Shown here: piece after piece, positions 1 through 7,716 of the stretch
Layout: the number at the start of each line of letters is the position of its first letter
Numbering within the stretch: position 1 is the first letter of the stretch
Origin: a virus
Length of the DNA: 21,775 nucleotides
Strand: one strand, 5' to 3'
IMG/VR virus record: IMGVR_UViG_3300001450_000384
Span: 5-21,779 of that record
Position numbers and translations under genes: made by a program
The notes under the pieces: model-generated
What the model saw: only the letters and a program-made list of their open reading frames with translations
The model's database searches: none
What the model was told of the DNA's origin: nothing

Positions 1-2
1 TG

Positions 3-659
3 TATACAGATTTAGAAGATAGAATGTCAACTCAACCAGCATCTAGTATTGATCATTATCATAATGCATTTGATGGTGGATATGTAGATCATGTATTACG
101 GGTAATTGAATGTGCACAAGCGGTATATGATTTATGGACACGTATGGGAGCAGATATGTCTGGCTATACAAAAGAAGAATTGATGTTTACAGCATTAAAT
201 CATGATATTGGGAAGATGGGGTTTCCGGGAGAAGGTAATGAAACATATATTCCTAATGATTCTGAATGGCATAGAAAAAATATGGGAAGGATGTATAAGG
301 TTAATCCTAACAACCAATTTACCCTTGTAAATGACCTATCTATTTGGTTGTTGCAGCATTATGGTATTAGTATTACTTGGAACGAAATGTTAGGAATTAA
401 ATTAACAGATGGATTGTATGATGAACATAATAAACCTTACTTCATGTCAAGAACAGCAGATTCTAAATTGAAAACTAATTTAGGATTTGTTATGCATCAA
501 GCAGATTGTATGGCAGCAAGAATAGAATTTGAAAGATGGAATAATAATAAACCAATCACAACAACTCCTATTAAAAGACAACCAAAAACAATAACCAATC
601 CTCAAACAAAAGTTAATGCATCTAAAATGTTTGATGATTTATTCGGAGATAACAAATGA
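3..659 (+). CDS. HD-domain phosphohydrolase, 5' end cut by window edge
   Basis: The frame is open from the window edge. The first internal ATG is at 24, but the codons before it read YTDLEDR and continue smoothly into the domain, so the true start probably lies upstream. Numbering from that ATG, candidate metal ligands of the HD superfamily are His23 (in VDHVLRV), His60-Asp61 (in NHDIGK) and Asp161 (in HQADCMA), with a further His at 112. HD proteins hydrolyse phosphate esters, often of nucleotides; the substrate here cannot be told. After the domain, about 25 residues rich in Thr, Pro, Lys and Asn lead to a short acidic-aromatic end, MFDDLFGDNK, which could be a peptide for binding a partner (inference). 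The stop overlaps the next ATG (ATGA), so the two genes are probably translationally coupled. I recall similar proteins in T4-like marine phages, but no search was done. Confidence 0.8.
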   Translation, partial: YTDLEDRMSTQPASSIDHYHNAFDGGYVDHVLRVIECAQAVYDLWTRMGADMSGYTKEELMFTALNHDIGKMGFPGEGNETYIPNDSEWHRKNMGRMYKVNPNNQFTLVNDLSIWLLQHYGISITWNEMLGIKLTDGLYDEHNKPYFMSRTADSKLKTNLGFVMHQADCMAARIEFERWNNNKPITTTPIKRQPKTITNPQTKVNASKMFDDLFGDNK

Positions 660-940
660 TAACAACAATTATAATTTTAACAGTTGCATTAATTGTATCT
701 GTTTATGTAAATATAAATCAAATACGTACACAAGAAAAACAAGAAGATTATATTACTGAATTAGAAGCTTCTAATACAGAATTTTATAATTTCTTCACTC
801 AATTAAAAACAAAGATGGGCGAAGCTACTTCTGTAATAAAAAATGCAGATCGAATAGGAGCATTTGAAGCTTCAGATGAAATAGGCACATCTTTTAAAAT
901 TATAAAAGAAGTGATTGATGATTTAAATAAAGGATTTTAA
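656..940 (+). CDS. Small single-pass membrane protein with helical tail
   Basis: This 94-residue protein starts with a strongly hydrophobic stretch (about residues 2-19, TTIIILTVALIVSVYVNI). It has no charge before it and polar, charged helix-prone sequence after it, as in an N-terminally anchored inner-membrane protein with a cytoplasmic or periplasmic coiled helix. The family and function are not recognised. A Shine-Dalgarno GGAG lies 7 bases before the ATG, inside the upstream HD gene. The ATG overlaps that gene's stop, and its own stop overlaps the next ATG (TAATG), so it sits in a tight three-gene unit with the HD protein and the sigma factor. It could be a spanin-like or other accessory protein, but no lipobox or paired partner gene is visible. 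Confidence 0.7.
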   Translation: MITTIIILTVALIVSVYVNINQIRTQEKQEDYITELEASNTEFYNFFTQLKTKMGEATSVIKNADRIGAFEASDEIGTSFKIIKEVIDDLNKGF

Positions 941-1740
941 TGGATATACTCGATACAATAAAAGGTGAAGGCCTTAGCCCAGTAGATAAGTTTCATAAAT
1001 GGCATGAAGCTGAAATGAAAGACCTAGAAGATAATGGTCCTCGTGTAAAGAGAGGTCGTAAACCTAGTAAAAAACAATACTTTACTTATGTTACAGATCA
1101 AGCAATAATTGCATATAATAATGAAGAGTCATGGTCAAAAAGAAATCGAGTATTTCGTGATCATATAAATTATCCATTTAATAAACTAGTTGAAAATATT
1201 TATCATACATTTAAATTTTCATATTTTGATGTTCCTTATGAAGATGTTAAAGCAGAAGTAGTTGCATTCTTAGTACAAAAAATAGATAAATTTAAAGAAG
1301 GTAAAGGTAAAGCCTTTTCTTATTTTTCAATTGTTGCTAAAAATTATCTGATAATACAAAATAATGCTAACTATGCTAAGATGAAAGCTCGTCGAGGTAC
1401 TGAAATAATTGATGAAAGAAGAAATATATCTGCAGAAATGGCAATGTCAGATCATCAAGAATCTTTAAAAGAATTTACTAATTTATGGACAGAGTGGTAT
1501 GATAATAATTTAAATAATATTTTTACAAATAAACGTGATATTATTGTAGCAGATACATTATTAGAGTTATTTAGGATTAGAGATAATATAGAAAACTTCA
1601 ATAAAAAGGCTCTTTATATTCTTATAAGAGAACGAACTGGCCTTAAAACTCAAAACATTACAAAAGTTATAAATGTAATGAAACGAGACTATCAAAAAAT
1701 GTTTATTGTATACCTAAAATGCGGTCGTATTCTATCATAA
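940..1740 (+). CDS. gp55: Late-transcription sigma factor, T4 gp55-like
   Basis: A sigma-70 region 2-like segment lies at about residues 78-150. It includes LVENIYHTFKFSYF, an acidic helix (YEDVKAEVVAFLVQKIDKF) and the signature GKAFSYFSIVAKNYLI, which is typical of T4-type gp55. T4 gp55 recruits host RNA polymerase to short late promoters (TATAAATA) and is activated by the sliding clamp with gp33. This copy has 266 residues against 185 in T4. The extra length is an N-terminal basic extension containing RGRKP, an AT-hook-like element at about residue 38, and a C-terminal segment (ALYILIRERTGLKTQNITKVINVMKRDY) that could form a helix-turn-helix. Its ATG overlaps the upstream stop, with AGGA 5 bases ahead. 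It lies just upstream of the structural genes, so it probably controls them. Confidence 0.88.
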   Translation: MDILDTIKGEGLSPVDKFHKWHEAEMKDLEDNGPRVKRGRKPSKKQYFTYVTDQAIIAYNNEESWSKRNRVFRDHINYPFNKLVENIYHTFKFSYFDVPYEDVKAEVVAFLVQKIDKFKEGKGKAFSYFSIVAKNYLIIQNNANYAKMKARRGTEIIDERRNISAEMAMSDHQESLKEFTNLWTEWYDNNLNNIFTNKRDIIVADTLLELFRIRDNIENFNKKALYILIRERTGLKTQNITKVINVMKRDYQKMFIVYLKCGRILS

Positions 1741-1753
1741 AACCTAGATACTC

Positions 1754-1770
1754 ATATTTATATAAAAGGA
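1754..1770 (+). promoter_or_regulatory. Candidate late promoter/leader motif ahead of 1777
   Basis: The sequence ATATTTATATAAAAGGA sits in the 36-base gap after the sigma gene and ends in the AAGGA ribosome-binding site 6 bases before the ATG. The same layout recurs at 3551, 15930 and 20136. Its core TATTTATA is the reverse complement of the T4 late consensus, so promoter activity in this direction is an inference. Confidence 0.4.
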
Positions 1771-1776
1771 TATTAT

Positions 1777-2184
1777 ATGAGTCAAGAATTCGAATTATTT
1801 AAAGGTACTAACTTTTCAGATCTAATGCGTGATGTTTATCATAACTCAAAAAAGAAATCACGACAGATAGATACTTTAATAAAAAGTCTAGAACCTATGA
1901 TTAAAAATATAGGAGATGCATCAATCATCGTACCTATGATAAAAGACTATTTAGAAGTATCAGTTAAAAATGATGATGCATTAGTTAAGTTAGCAGCAGT
2001 AGTTCAGCGATTAGTATCTGCAAATTCTAAAGAAGATGACGGAAATGAATTTGGATTGACGGAAGATGAAAGAAAGCGATTAATGGAAGAAGCAGAATCA
2101 GAAATAAATAATATTAAACAAATAAATCAATCGGAGATTGTCAATGAGCAAATCACTGACATTAAGGATTTGTCAAGTAGTTGA
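1777..2184 (+). CDS. Conserved-looking acidic helical protein, unknown
   Basis: The 135-residue protein is predicted mostly helical. Residues 1-80 (MSQEFELFKGTNFSDLMRDVY to KLAAVVQRLVS) look like a compact helical domain. The C-terminal third is strongly acidic and polar (EDERKRLMEEAESEINNIKQINQ), probably an exposed helix. I do not recognise a family with certainty. It starts at an ATG 6 bases after AAGGA and follows a recurrent promoter-like motif, so it may open the late structural operon. The last 41 bases overlap the hub/spike gene in another frame, and that gene's ribosome-binding site lies inside this one, suggesting coupling. One possibility is a functional counterpart of the small T4 late co-activator gp33, because of its size, acidity and position after gp55. 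That is context only, with no sequence match seen. Confidence 0.75.
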   Translation: MSQEFELFKGTNFSDLMRDVYHNSKKKSRQIDTLIKSLEPMIKNIGDASIIVPMIKDYLEVSVKNDDALVKLAAVVQRLVSANSKEDDGNEFGLTEDERKRLMEEAESEINNIKQINQSEIVNEQITDIKDLSSS

Positions 2185-3202
2185 AACTGAAGACAAAACT
2201 TTATATGATAAATATCAAGATACAGAAGGCAATGATTTACCTCCTGGTACTATTCGTATCAGATTTAGAGGTAAAGAATTTGGATTAGCAGCAGAAGAAT
2301 ATGCTATACCAGGTGATCCTACTGAATTAAATGTTCCTTTACATGGAGAACAGGTATTAGTATATTCAGCTGTAGACGGCCAAGCAGATTCAATACATCA
2401 ACAAAGATATTATTATATTGGATTGGTAAATGCTCATGGCCAGGTTAATAACACAATAATGCCATTTATACAAGATTCGAGAGTTGCAGGAAGATCTTAT
2501 TCAGATGATGGCATTACAAAAGTTAATCCAGGATCTGAGCCAGAACAAATTTCTTTTGAAAAAAAATCTATCTTACCTATTCAGCCATTTCAAGGAGATA
2601 TTATACGGTCATCTAGATTTGGTTCAATTTTAAGATTTGGTAGTACGCATACAGAATTAGATGAATATAAAGAAGAACCATTTTGGGAAGGCGAGACAGC
2701 AGGTGATCCATTTATATCACTTACATGTGAAGTAAAAGGATTGACAGATGGATATAGCTCAGATCCTGAATCAGGTGCATATGATCCATATTATAAAATA
2801 GAAGAACCAGATGATGATAAAAGTTTTATTTATTTAACATCAAAGCAAAAAATTAAACGATTTACTTTGGCACAAGAAAATATAGGACAGACTCCTGAAG
2901 AGCCAATGCCATTAATAGATTATAAAGACTCTCAAGTTATTATAGGATCTGAAAGGATGATATTTAATACAAGAAAAGATGAATTAATGTTAATATCTGC
3001 AAAAGATATAAAATTTGTAACGCCGGCATGGCAAATAGATGCAGATCATTATTTTACACAGATTGAAGAATGGTTAAAAATATGTGTAGATTTGGCAGAA
3101 GGAGTTGAAAGATATGCCACACCATCAGGACCAACTGGTAAATCAAGTGCTCTTGAAAGATTAAAAGAAATACAAACAGAAATAGAAAAAATGCACCAAT
3201 GA
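2144..3202 (+). CDS. gp5: Baseplate hub/spike protein, gp5-like OB-fold, no lysozyme domain
   Basis: Residues about 4-105 have the pattern of the OB-fold at the front of T4 gp5 and related spike proteins: RICQVVETEDK, then GTIRIRFRGKE, a P-x-x-GEQVLVY strand and a YYYIGLVNAHGQVN strand. The C-terminal part (about residues 259-292, SQVIIGSERMIFNTRKDELM) has short alternating strands like the repeats of the three-stranded spike beta-helix. The lysozyme domain of T4 gp5 (575 residues in total) is absent; the middle instead holds RSSRFGSILRFGS and an acidic, Pro-rich segment. It would cap the tail tube and pierce the outer membrane. The start at the ATG is preferred over an in-frame TTG two codons upstream because GGAG (2133-2136) lies 7 bases before the ATG. 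It overlaps the previous gene by 41 bases. Confidence 0.75.
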   Translation: MSKSLTLRICQVVETEDKTLYDKYQDTEGNDLPPGTIRIRFRGKEFGLAAEEYAIPGDPTELNVPLHGEQVLVYSAVDGQADSIHQQRYYYIGLVNAHGQVNNTIMPFIQDSRVAGRSYSDDGITKVNPGSEPEQISFEKKSILPIQPFQGDIIRSSRFGSILRFGSTHTELDEYKEEPFWEGETAGDPFISLTCEVKGLTDGYSSDPESGAYDPYYKIEEPDDDKSFIYLTSKQKIKRFTLAQENIGQTPEEPMPLIDYKDSQVIIGSERMIFNTRKDELMLISAKDIKFVTPAWQIDADHYFTQIEEWLKICVDLAEGVERYATPSGPTGKSSALERLKEIQTEIEKMHQ

Positions 3203-3214
3203 TAGGAGACAATT

Positions 3215-3520
3215 ATGCCTTTAGATAAAATAGGATTAGTTAGAAATATTAAAGCAGCTTTACAACGTCAAGGTGAAAAGGATGGAGAAGAAGTTAGAGA
3301 CCAGCAAGATGGCATGGACCAATTTGCAAATGATGTAGCGGCCGCAATTGATCAATTTGTAAGATCAGGTGACGTTAATACAGCTGTTAACACCGCAGTT
3401 ACAACTATTAACTCAGCCGGTCAGGCAGTATTTACATCTCCAGAGGGGGCAGGAGCAACTATATCTCCTGGTAAAGGAGCAGGACCTGGTGTAGGTAAAG
3501 GAAAAGGTAAAGTTACTTAA
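3215..3520 (+). CDS. Small structural-type protein with Gly/Lys-rich tail, unknown
   Basis: The 101-residue protein begins with a helical part (about residues 1-50, with IKAALQRQGEKDG and DQFANDVAAAIDQFVRSGD). A Thr/Ala/Val segment follows (NTAVNTAVTTINSAGQAV), and it ends in a low-complexity glycine-lysine tail (GKGAGPGVGKGKGKVT). It is not recognised. It has a strong AGGAG 6 bases before its ATG, 12 bases after the spike gene, and is followed by a 56-base gap with a promoter-like motif. In T4 the spike is capped by a small PAAR protein (gp5.4), but no PAAR motif is visible here, so position is the only argument for a tip or hub accessory role. A GCGGCCGC 8-mer (3338-3345) encodes its Ala-Ala-Ala. 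Confidence 0.72.
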   Translation: MPLDKIGLVRNIKAALQRQGEKDGEEVRDQQDGMDQFANDVAAAIDQFVRSGDVNTAVNTAVTTINSAGQAVFTSPEGAGATISPGKGAGPGVGKGKGKVT

Positions 3521-3550
3521 AGGTAATTTGAACTAATTTATAGAATATTA

Positions 3551-3568
3551 ATATTTATTAAAAAGGAG
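3551..3568 (+). promoter_or_regulatory. Candidate late promoter/leader motif ahead of 3577
   Basis: ATATTTATTAAAAAGGAG lies within the 56-base gap 3521-3576 and ends in a strong ribosome-binding site 8 bases before the ATG. It matches the motif at 1754. The rest of the gap (3521-3550) shows no hairpin or other signal. Confidence 0.4.
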
Positions 3569-3576
3569 AATACTAT

Positions 3577-4056
3577 ATGCAATCTAAATCATTCGTTAAG
3601 TTATTACGAAAAGTTATAAGAGAAGAAGTACGTTCCGCGGTTACAGATATATTAACTGAACAAAAGATTGATGATAAACAAATTATTAATCATGGTATGA
3701 AATTATCAGAAATAGCAAGTAATCCAAAACGTACAAAAAAAGTATATTCTAAAAATAGTATGTTAAATGACATATTAAATGAAACAGCTGGCTTGCCAGC
3801 AGATGGACCAATAGTGTCACAAGGATCAACTGATTATCCTAGTATGGGTAGTTTCAAATCTGATATGGCAGAAACATTTACATCACCACAAAGGCCTGAT
3901 CAACCAGTCGTGACTCATGATGTAAATGGTAAACCAGTTAATATGAATAATGAATCAGTAGCAAAAACAGTTGGAAACATGACTAAAAATTATTCTGGAA
4001 TGATGGCAAAGATGCGAGAAATGGATAAACGAAAAGGTAAAAAGCGAGTAGTATAA
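3577..4056 (+). CDS. Basic hypothetical protein upstream of gp25, unknown
   Basis: The 159-residue protein begins with an amphipathic basic helix (SFVKLLRKVIREEVRSAVTDIL, about residues 5-26). A polar, low-complexity middle follows (Ser/Pro/Asn-rich, about 60-130), then a Met- and Lys-rich end (MMAKMREMDKRKGKKRV). It resembles small helical structural or assembly proteins found beside baseplate genes, but no family can be named. It starts after AAGGAG, and its stop is one base before the gp25-like ATG, so the two are probably co-translated. The basic C-terminus and disordered middle suggest that only the N-terminal helix is structured (inference). Confidence 0.7.
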   Translation: MQSKSFVKLLRKVIREEVRSAVTDILTEQKIDDKQIINHGMKLSEIASNPKRTKKVYSKNSMLNDILNETAGLPADGPIVSQGSTDYPSMGSFKSDMAETFTSPQRPDQPVVTHDVNGKPVNMNNESVAKTVGNMTKNYSGMMAKMREMDKRKGKKRVV

Positions 4057-4057
4057 A

Positions 4058-4702
4058 ATGCCAGTATTAAGAAGGCCTATATATCAATATCAACCAATAA
4101 ATGAAACGCCCGAAGTGGCTATAGGCATCCCATTACCATTTAATAAATCATCTCATGTATCAGGTGATCGACTAAAAACACCAGTTACTGGAGATTCTAA
4201 TGAATATGCATCAACTCCGTCTGCCGGTGGTGTAGTATTTGGACAAACATATACAACAGAAGAACAATCTGTATCTAATTTAAAAAATTTAATAATGACC
4301 TTTAAAGGTGAGAGATTCATGCAACCAAATTTTGGTACTAGAATAAGAGAAGTTTTATTTGATAATAATACTACAGGTTTACGTAACGCATTAGAATCTA
4401 CAATACGCGATGATATTAGTTATTGGTTACCTTATATTGGAATAGTAGGATTAGATTTAGAAACTGATCATTCAGGTCATGAAATTAAAATACAATTACG
4501 TTTTAGAGTCAGTACAGTTGGGGCTAACTTAGTCATCAATATTTTACTTGGAGAAAATTCATTAATCGTATCAGATGCAGAAGCTGATACAGGTCAGACA
4601 TTAGCCGAAATAGGTTCAGCAGGTCAAGGCTCAGGATTTGACTTAGGTAATCTATCTTCAGGATATGTTGGTGGTGGTACTGGTGGAGGAATGGGATATT
4701 AA
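4058..4702 (+). CDS. gp25: Baseplate wedge protein, gp25-like
   Basis: Residues about 70-180 match the gp25/GPW/TssE wedge fold. They run from a leading helix (VSNLKNLIMTFKGER) to the signature GERFMQPNFGTRIREVLFD (84-102) and a closing helix-strand pair (IQLRFRV...NLVINILLG). The classic ExxR-type core is altered to MQPNF, but the flanking pattern is clear. gp25 binds sheath and the gp6/gp7 wedge bundle at the start of sheath assembly. At 214 residues it is longer than T4 gp25 (132). The extra parts are a polar N-terminus (Pro-rich, about 65 residues) and a Gly/Ser-rich tail ending GGGTGGGMGY. The ribosome-binding site is weak, and translation probably relies on coupling to the preceding gene one base upstream. 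The gp6 gene follows after 12 bases, the usual pairing. Confidence 0.88.
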   Translation: MPVLRRPIYQYQPINETPEVAIGIPLPFNKSSHVSGDRLKTPVTGDSNEYASTPSAGGVVFGQTYTTEEQSVSNLKNLIMTFKGERFMQPNFGTRIREVLFDNNTTGLRNALESTIRDDISYWLPYIGIVGLDLETDHSGHEIKIQLRFRVSTVGANLVINILLGENSLIVSDAEADTGQTLAEIGSAGQGSGFDLGNLSSGYVGGGTGGGMGY

Positions 4703-4714
4703 TAGGGATAAATT

Positions 4715-6568
4715 ATGTCAGATTTGATAAAAAAAGAAGTTAAATATTTAAATAAAGATTTTGCTCAGTATAGACAAAATCTAATAAACTTTGCAAAAAA
4801 TTATTTTCCAAAGACGTATCAAGATTTTAATGAATCATCGCCAGGTATGATGTTTCTAGAAATGTCAGCATATGTAGGTGATGTTTTAAATTACTATACA
4901 GATCAATCATTTAGAGAATCATTATTATCAACAGCAAGAGAAGGGTCAAATATTTTAAATTTAGCTCGAATGTTTGGGTATCATACAAGGCGTAATACAC
5001 CATCAAATGTTTCAGTTGATATTTTTCAATTAGTTCCTGCATCAGGAAGTGGTGAAGGTGCACGACCAGATATGGATTATGCATTATCAATATCAGATGG
5101 TATGGTAGCATCTTCTAATACAGGCAAAAAATTTAGAGCAGTTGAGCCAATTGATTTTAGACAAGATCCGGAAGTAACTGTATATGAATTAAATTCATCT
5201 GGAGAAGTAGCTAGATATCTACTTAAAAAACAAGTAACTATGGTATCTGGAGAAGTTAAAGAAGAGCAATACCAATTTCGAGATCCTAAGCCATATGATA
5301 AAATTACATTACCAGAAAATAATGTTATTGATATTATATCAGTATCTGATTTAGCAGGAAACAAATTCATGGAAGTTGATTATTTAGCACAGGATACAGT
5401 TTTTGAGGATATTGCAAACATACCATTTAACGACCCAGAATTGTCAGCATATAGATCTACAGTACCTTATATTTTAAGATTAAAAAGAACAGCTAGGCGG
5501 TTTGTTAAAAGATTACGTGAAGACGGAAGAACAGAAATGCAATTTGGATCAGGTGTATCATCGGATGCAGATGAAGAAATTATACCAAATCCAAAAAATG
5601 TAGGATCTGGATTAGAATATTTAAGACGTACAACTACAGATACTATCGATCCATCAAACTTTTTATATACTAGTACATATGGATTGGCACCACAGAATAC
5701 AACATTAGCTGTTAAGTATTCAATAGGAGGCTCGATTCAAGATAATGTAGGAGTTAATACAATTATAAATGTTGATGAAGTAGAATATTCAAATGAAATA
5801 ACAGGAGTTGATTTAGAAGATACGAAGGCATCAGTTGCTATTAGCAATCCTGGACCTGCTGTTGGAGGAGGAGCGGCTCAAGATTTAGAACAAATTAGAC
5901 AAAATGCTATGTCAGCATTTGCTGCTCAAAGTAGAATAATAACAAGAGAAGATTATATAGCAAGAATATTTGCAATGCCAGCAAAATTTGGCTCTGTTGC
6001 AAAGGCATATGTAGTAGGTGATCAACAATTGGATACAGCTGATAAAGATTATCCTAGAGATACTATACAAAATCCTTTAGCATTAAATTTATATTTGTTA
6101 GCACAGGATGCAAATGGAAGATTTACATCTCCAAATCAAGCTCTTAAAGAAAATATAAGAACTTATTTATCACAATATAGAATGTTAACTGATGCAATAA
6201 ATATTAAAACTGCATTTATAGTAAATATTGCTCTAGATTTTGAAGTAATACCAAAACCAAAAAGTAATGGCAATGAAGTATTATTACAATGTATTGCTGT
6301 ATTGAAAACTATATTTGATAATATGAGAATGATGATAAACGCGCCTATAGATACATCAAGTGTTATTAATCAATTAAATTTAATTGAAGGTGTACAAAGT
6401 ATACCAACATTTGAGATATATAACAAATCTGGAGGAATATATTCAAATAATGTTTATGATTTTGAACTAGCTAAGAAACATGGTATAGTATATCCATCTT
6501 TAGATCCATGTATATTTGAAGTAAAGTTTCCAAATCGTGATATAAGAGGTAGAATAGTAAAACCATAA
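4715..6568 (+). CDS. gp6: Baseplate wedge protein, gp6-like (baseplate J family)
   Basis: The N-terminus has the gp6 signature: INFAKNYFPKTYQDFNESSP, then GMMFLEMSAYVGDVLNYYTDQ (about residues 24-70). A baseplate-J motif lies at about 392-420 (IRQNAMSAFAAQSRIITREDYI). The C-terminus, with PIDTSSVINQLNLIEGV and VYPSLDPCIFEVKFP, is also typical. Its 617 residues compare with 660 in T4. gp6 forms the dimeric ring that joins the six wedges, the inner baseplate core on which sheath contraction begins. AGGGA lies 6 bases before the ATG. Together with gp25 just upstream, this is the strongest evidence for a contractile tail. Confidence 0.93.
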   Translation: MSDLIKKEVKYLNKDFAQYRQNLINFAKNYFPKTYQDFNESSPGMMFLEMSAYVGDVLNYYTDQSFRESLLSTAREGSNILNLARMFGYHTRRNTPSNVSVDIFQLVPASGSGEGARPDMDYALSISDGMVASSNTGKKFRAVEPIDFRQDPEVTVYELNSSGEVARYLLKKQVTMVSGEVKEEQYQFRDPKPYDKITLPENNVIDIISVSDLAGNKFMEVDYLAQDTVFEDIANIPFNDPELSAYRSTVPYILRLKRTARRFVKRLREDGRTEMQFGSGVSSDADEEIIPNPKNVGSGLEYLRRTTTDTIDPSNFLYTSTYGLAPQNTTLAVKYSIGGSIQDNVGVNTIINVDEVEYSNEITGVDLEDTKASVAISNPGPAVGGGAAQDLEQIRQNAMSAFAAQSRIITREDYIARIFAMPAKFGSVAKAYVVGDQQLDTADKDYPRDTIQNPLALNLYLLAQDANGRFTSPNQALKENIRTYLSQYRMLTDAINIKTAFIVNIALDFEVIPKPKSNGNEVLLQCIAVLKTIFDNMRMMINAPIDTSSVINQLNLIEGVQSIPTFEIYNKSGGIYSNNVYDFELAKKHGIVYPSLDPCIFEVKFPNRDIRGRIVKP

Positions 6569-6578
6569 GGGAAGAGAT

Positions 6579-7715
6579 ATGTATAGATTATTTTTTGCAG
6601 AACGAGATACAACATTATATGAAAAGTACCCAACTCAAAATACAGGTATAGATCAGATATTAGAACTAACAAAAATAACATCAGGTTCTAAAATTCAAAA
6701 TGTTGTACAATCACAGACACTGAATTCTAGATTTATTTTAGATTTTGGAACACAAGTAAATACATTGTCTCAATCAATTGTAACAGGTGAAATACCAGCT
6801 TTAGGTAATAATACAAATTCTGCATCTGTATTCGTAACTGTTAAAGCAGCAACTGCGACAGATTTATTACATTCTTATACAATTGAAGCATATCCTGTTT
6901 CAGAATCATGGGTTAATGGAAATGGAAATTTTTCAGATATTCCAATACAAAAATTTGGTGCATCATGGGAATTTAAATCAGGTGACCAGACAGCAGATAA
7001 TTGGGCATCATTAGCTAATGTAAAACAAGGTGGTGATGAATTTGCAACAACTCGAGGAGGAGGAACGTGGTTTACTGGATCTGGTTTTGAATCATCACAA
7101 TCATTTGAAAATGAATCACCAGATATAAGAATAAATGTAACTGACATAGTCAGACAATGGATATCCGGATCTATACCAAACAATGGATTTATATTTAAAC
7201 GAACAAAAACAGATGAAGAATCTCAAGAAATATTAGGATCAATTAAATTCTTTGGTCGTGAAAGTCATACAATATTTGTTCCTCGATTAGAGGTATCATA
7301 TGATAATACGACATTTCCAGATACGAGTTCAGCTGAAATTGCTTCTGATACATATGTTCCATATATTAAAAATATTAAACGTGAATATAGAACATCAGAA
7401 CAAACTAAATTTAGAGTAGGCGTTAGACCAGAATTTCCTGACAAGGCATTTCAAACATCGTCATTTTATTTGACAGGTGAAAGATTGCCAACATCAAGTT
7501 ATTTTAGTATTTTAGATTCAGTAACTGATGAAACAATAGTACCATTTGATACAACAGCAACTCAAATTGATTGTGACATAAATGGTAGTTTTATGCAAAT
7601 AAGAATGGATTCATTTATGCCAGAAAGATTTTATAAAATAATGTTAAAAATAGAACGTGATGGAGGAAATGATATACAAACATTTGATGATTTTTATTTT
7701 AAGGTGGTGAAATAA
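6579..7715 (+). CDS. DNRLRE-like beta-rich baseplate protein
   Basis: The 378-residue protein appears all-beta. Residues about 1-245 have the features of a DNRLRE/CBM96-like module: an N-terminal FAERDTTLYEKYPTQNTG (compare the 'D-T-Y-x-x-N-G' opening), SRFILDFG strands, a YPVSESWVNGNG turn, and VTDIVRQWISGSIPNNGFIF (about 187-206), which resembles the conserved 'V-x-x-W-x-G-x-x-N-x-G' element. Residues about 260-378 form a second beta segment (RVGVRPEFPDKAF, ERFYKIMLKIERDG). Such modules bind polysaccharide in bacterial surface proteins and also occur in viral structural proteins. AAGGGA is 6 bases before the start. It stands where T4 has gp7/gp8 but resembles neither, so a wedge-periphery role is inferred from position. 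Confidence 0.72.
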   Translation: MYRLFFAERDTTLYEKYPTQNTGIDQILELTKITSGSKIQNVVQSQTLNSRFILDFGTQVNTLSQSIVTGEIPALGNNTNSASVFVTVKAATATDLLHSYTIEAYPVSESWVNGNGNFSDIPIQKFGASWEFKSGDQTADNWASLANVKQGGDEFATTRGGGTWFTGSGFESSQSFENESPDIRINVTDIVRQWISGSIPNNGFIFKRTKTDEESQEILGSIKFFGRESHTIFVPRLEVSYDNTTFPDTSSAEIASDTYVPYIKNIKREYRTSEQTKFRVGVRPEFPDKAFQTSSFYLTGERLPTSSYFSILDSVTDETIVPFDTTATQIDCDINGSFMQIRMDSFMPERFYKIMLKIERDGGNDIQTFDDFYFKVVK

Positions 7716-7716
7716 T

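Noticed and set aside
2138-2140. TTG start for the hub/spike gene two codons upstream of the ATG
   Set aside because: GGAG at 2133-2136 would lie only 1 base before the TTG but 7 bases before the ATG at 2144, so the ATG is the better start.
2138-2184. Programmed frameshift joining the 135-residue protein to the hub protein
   Set aside because: No slippery heptamer is seen, and the downstream gene has its own ribosome-binding site and an N-terminus that fits an OB-fold. A simple gene overlap explains it.
3521-3576. Transcription terminator in the longest gap
   Set aside because: No stable inverted repeat followed by a T-run can be drawn; the T- and A-rich bases fit the promoter-like motif instead.
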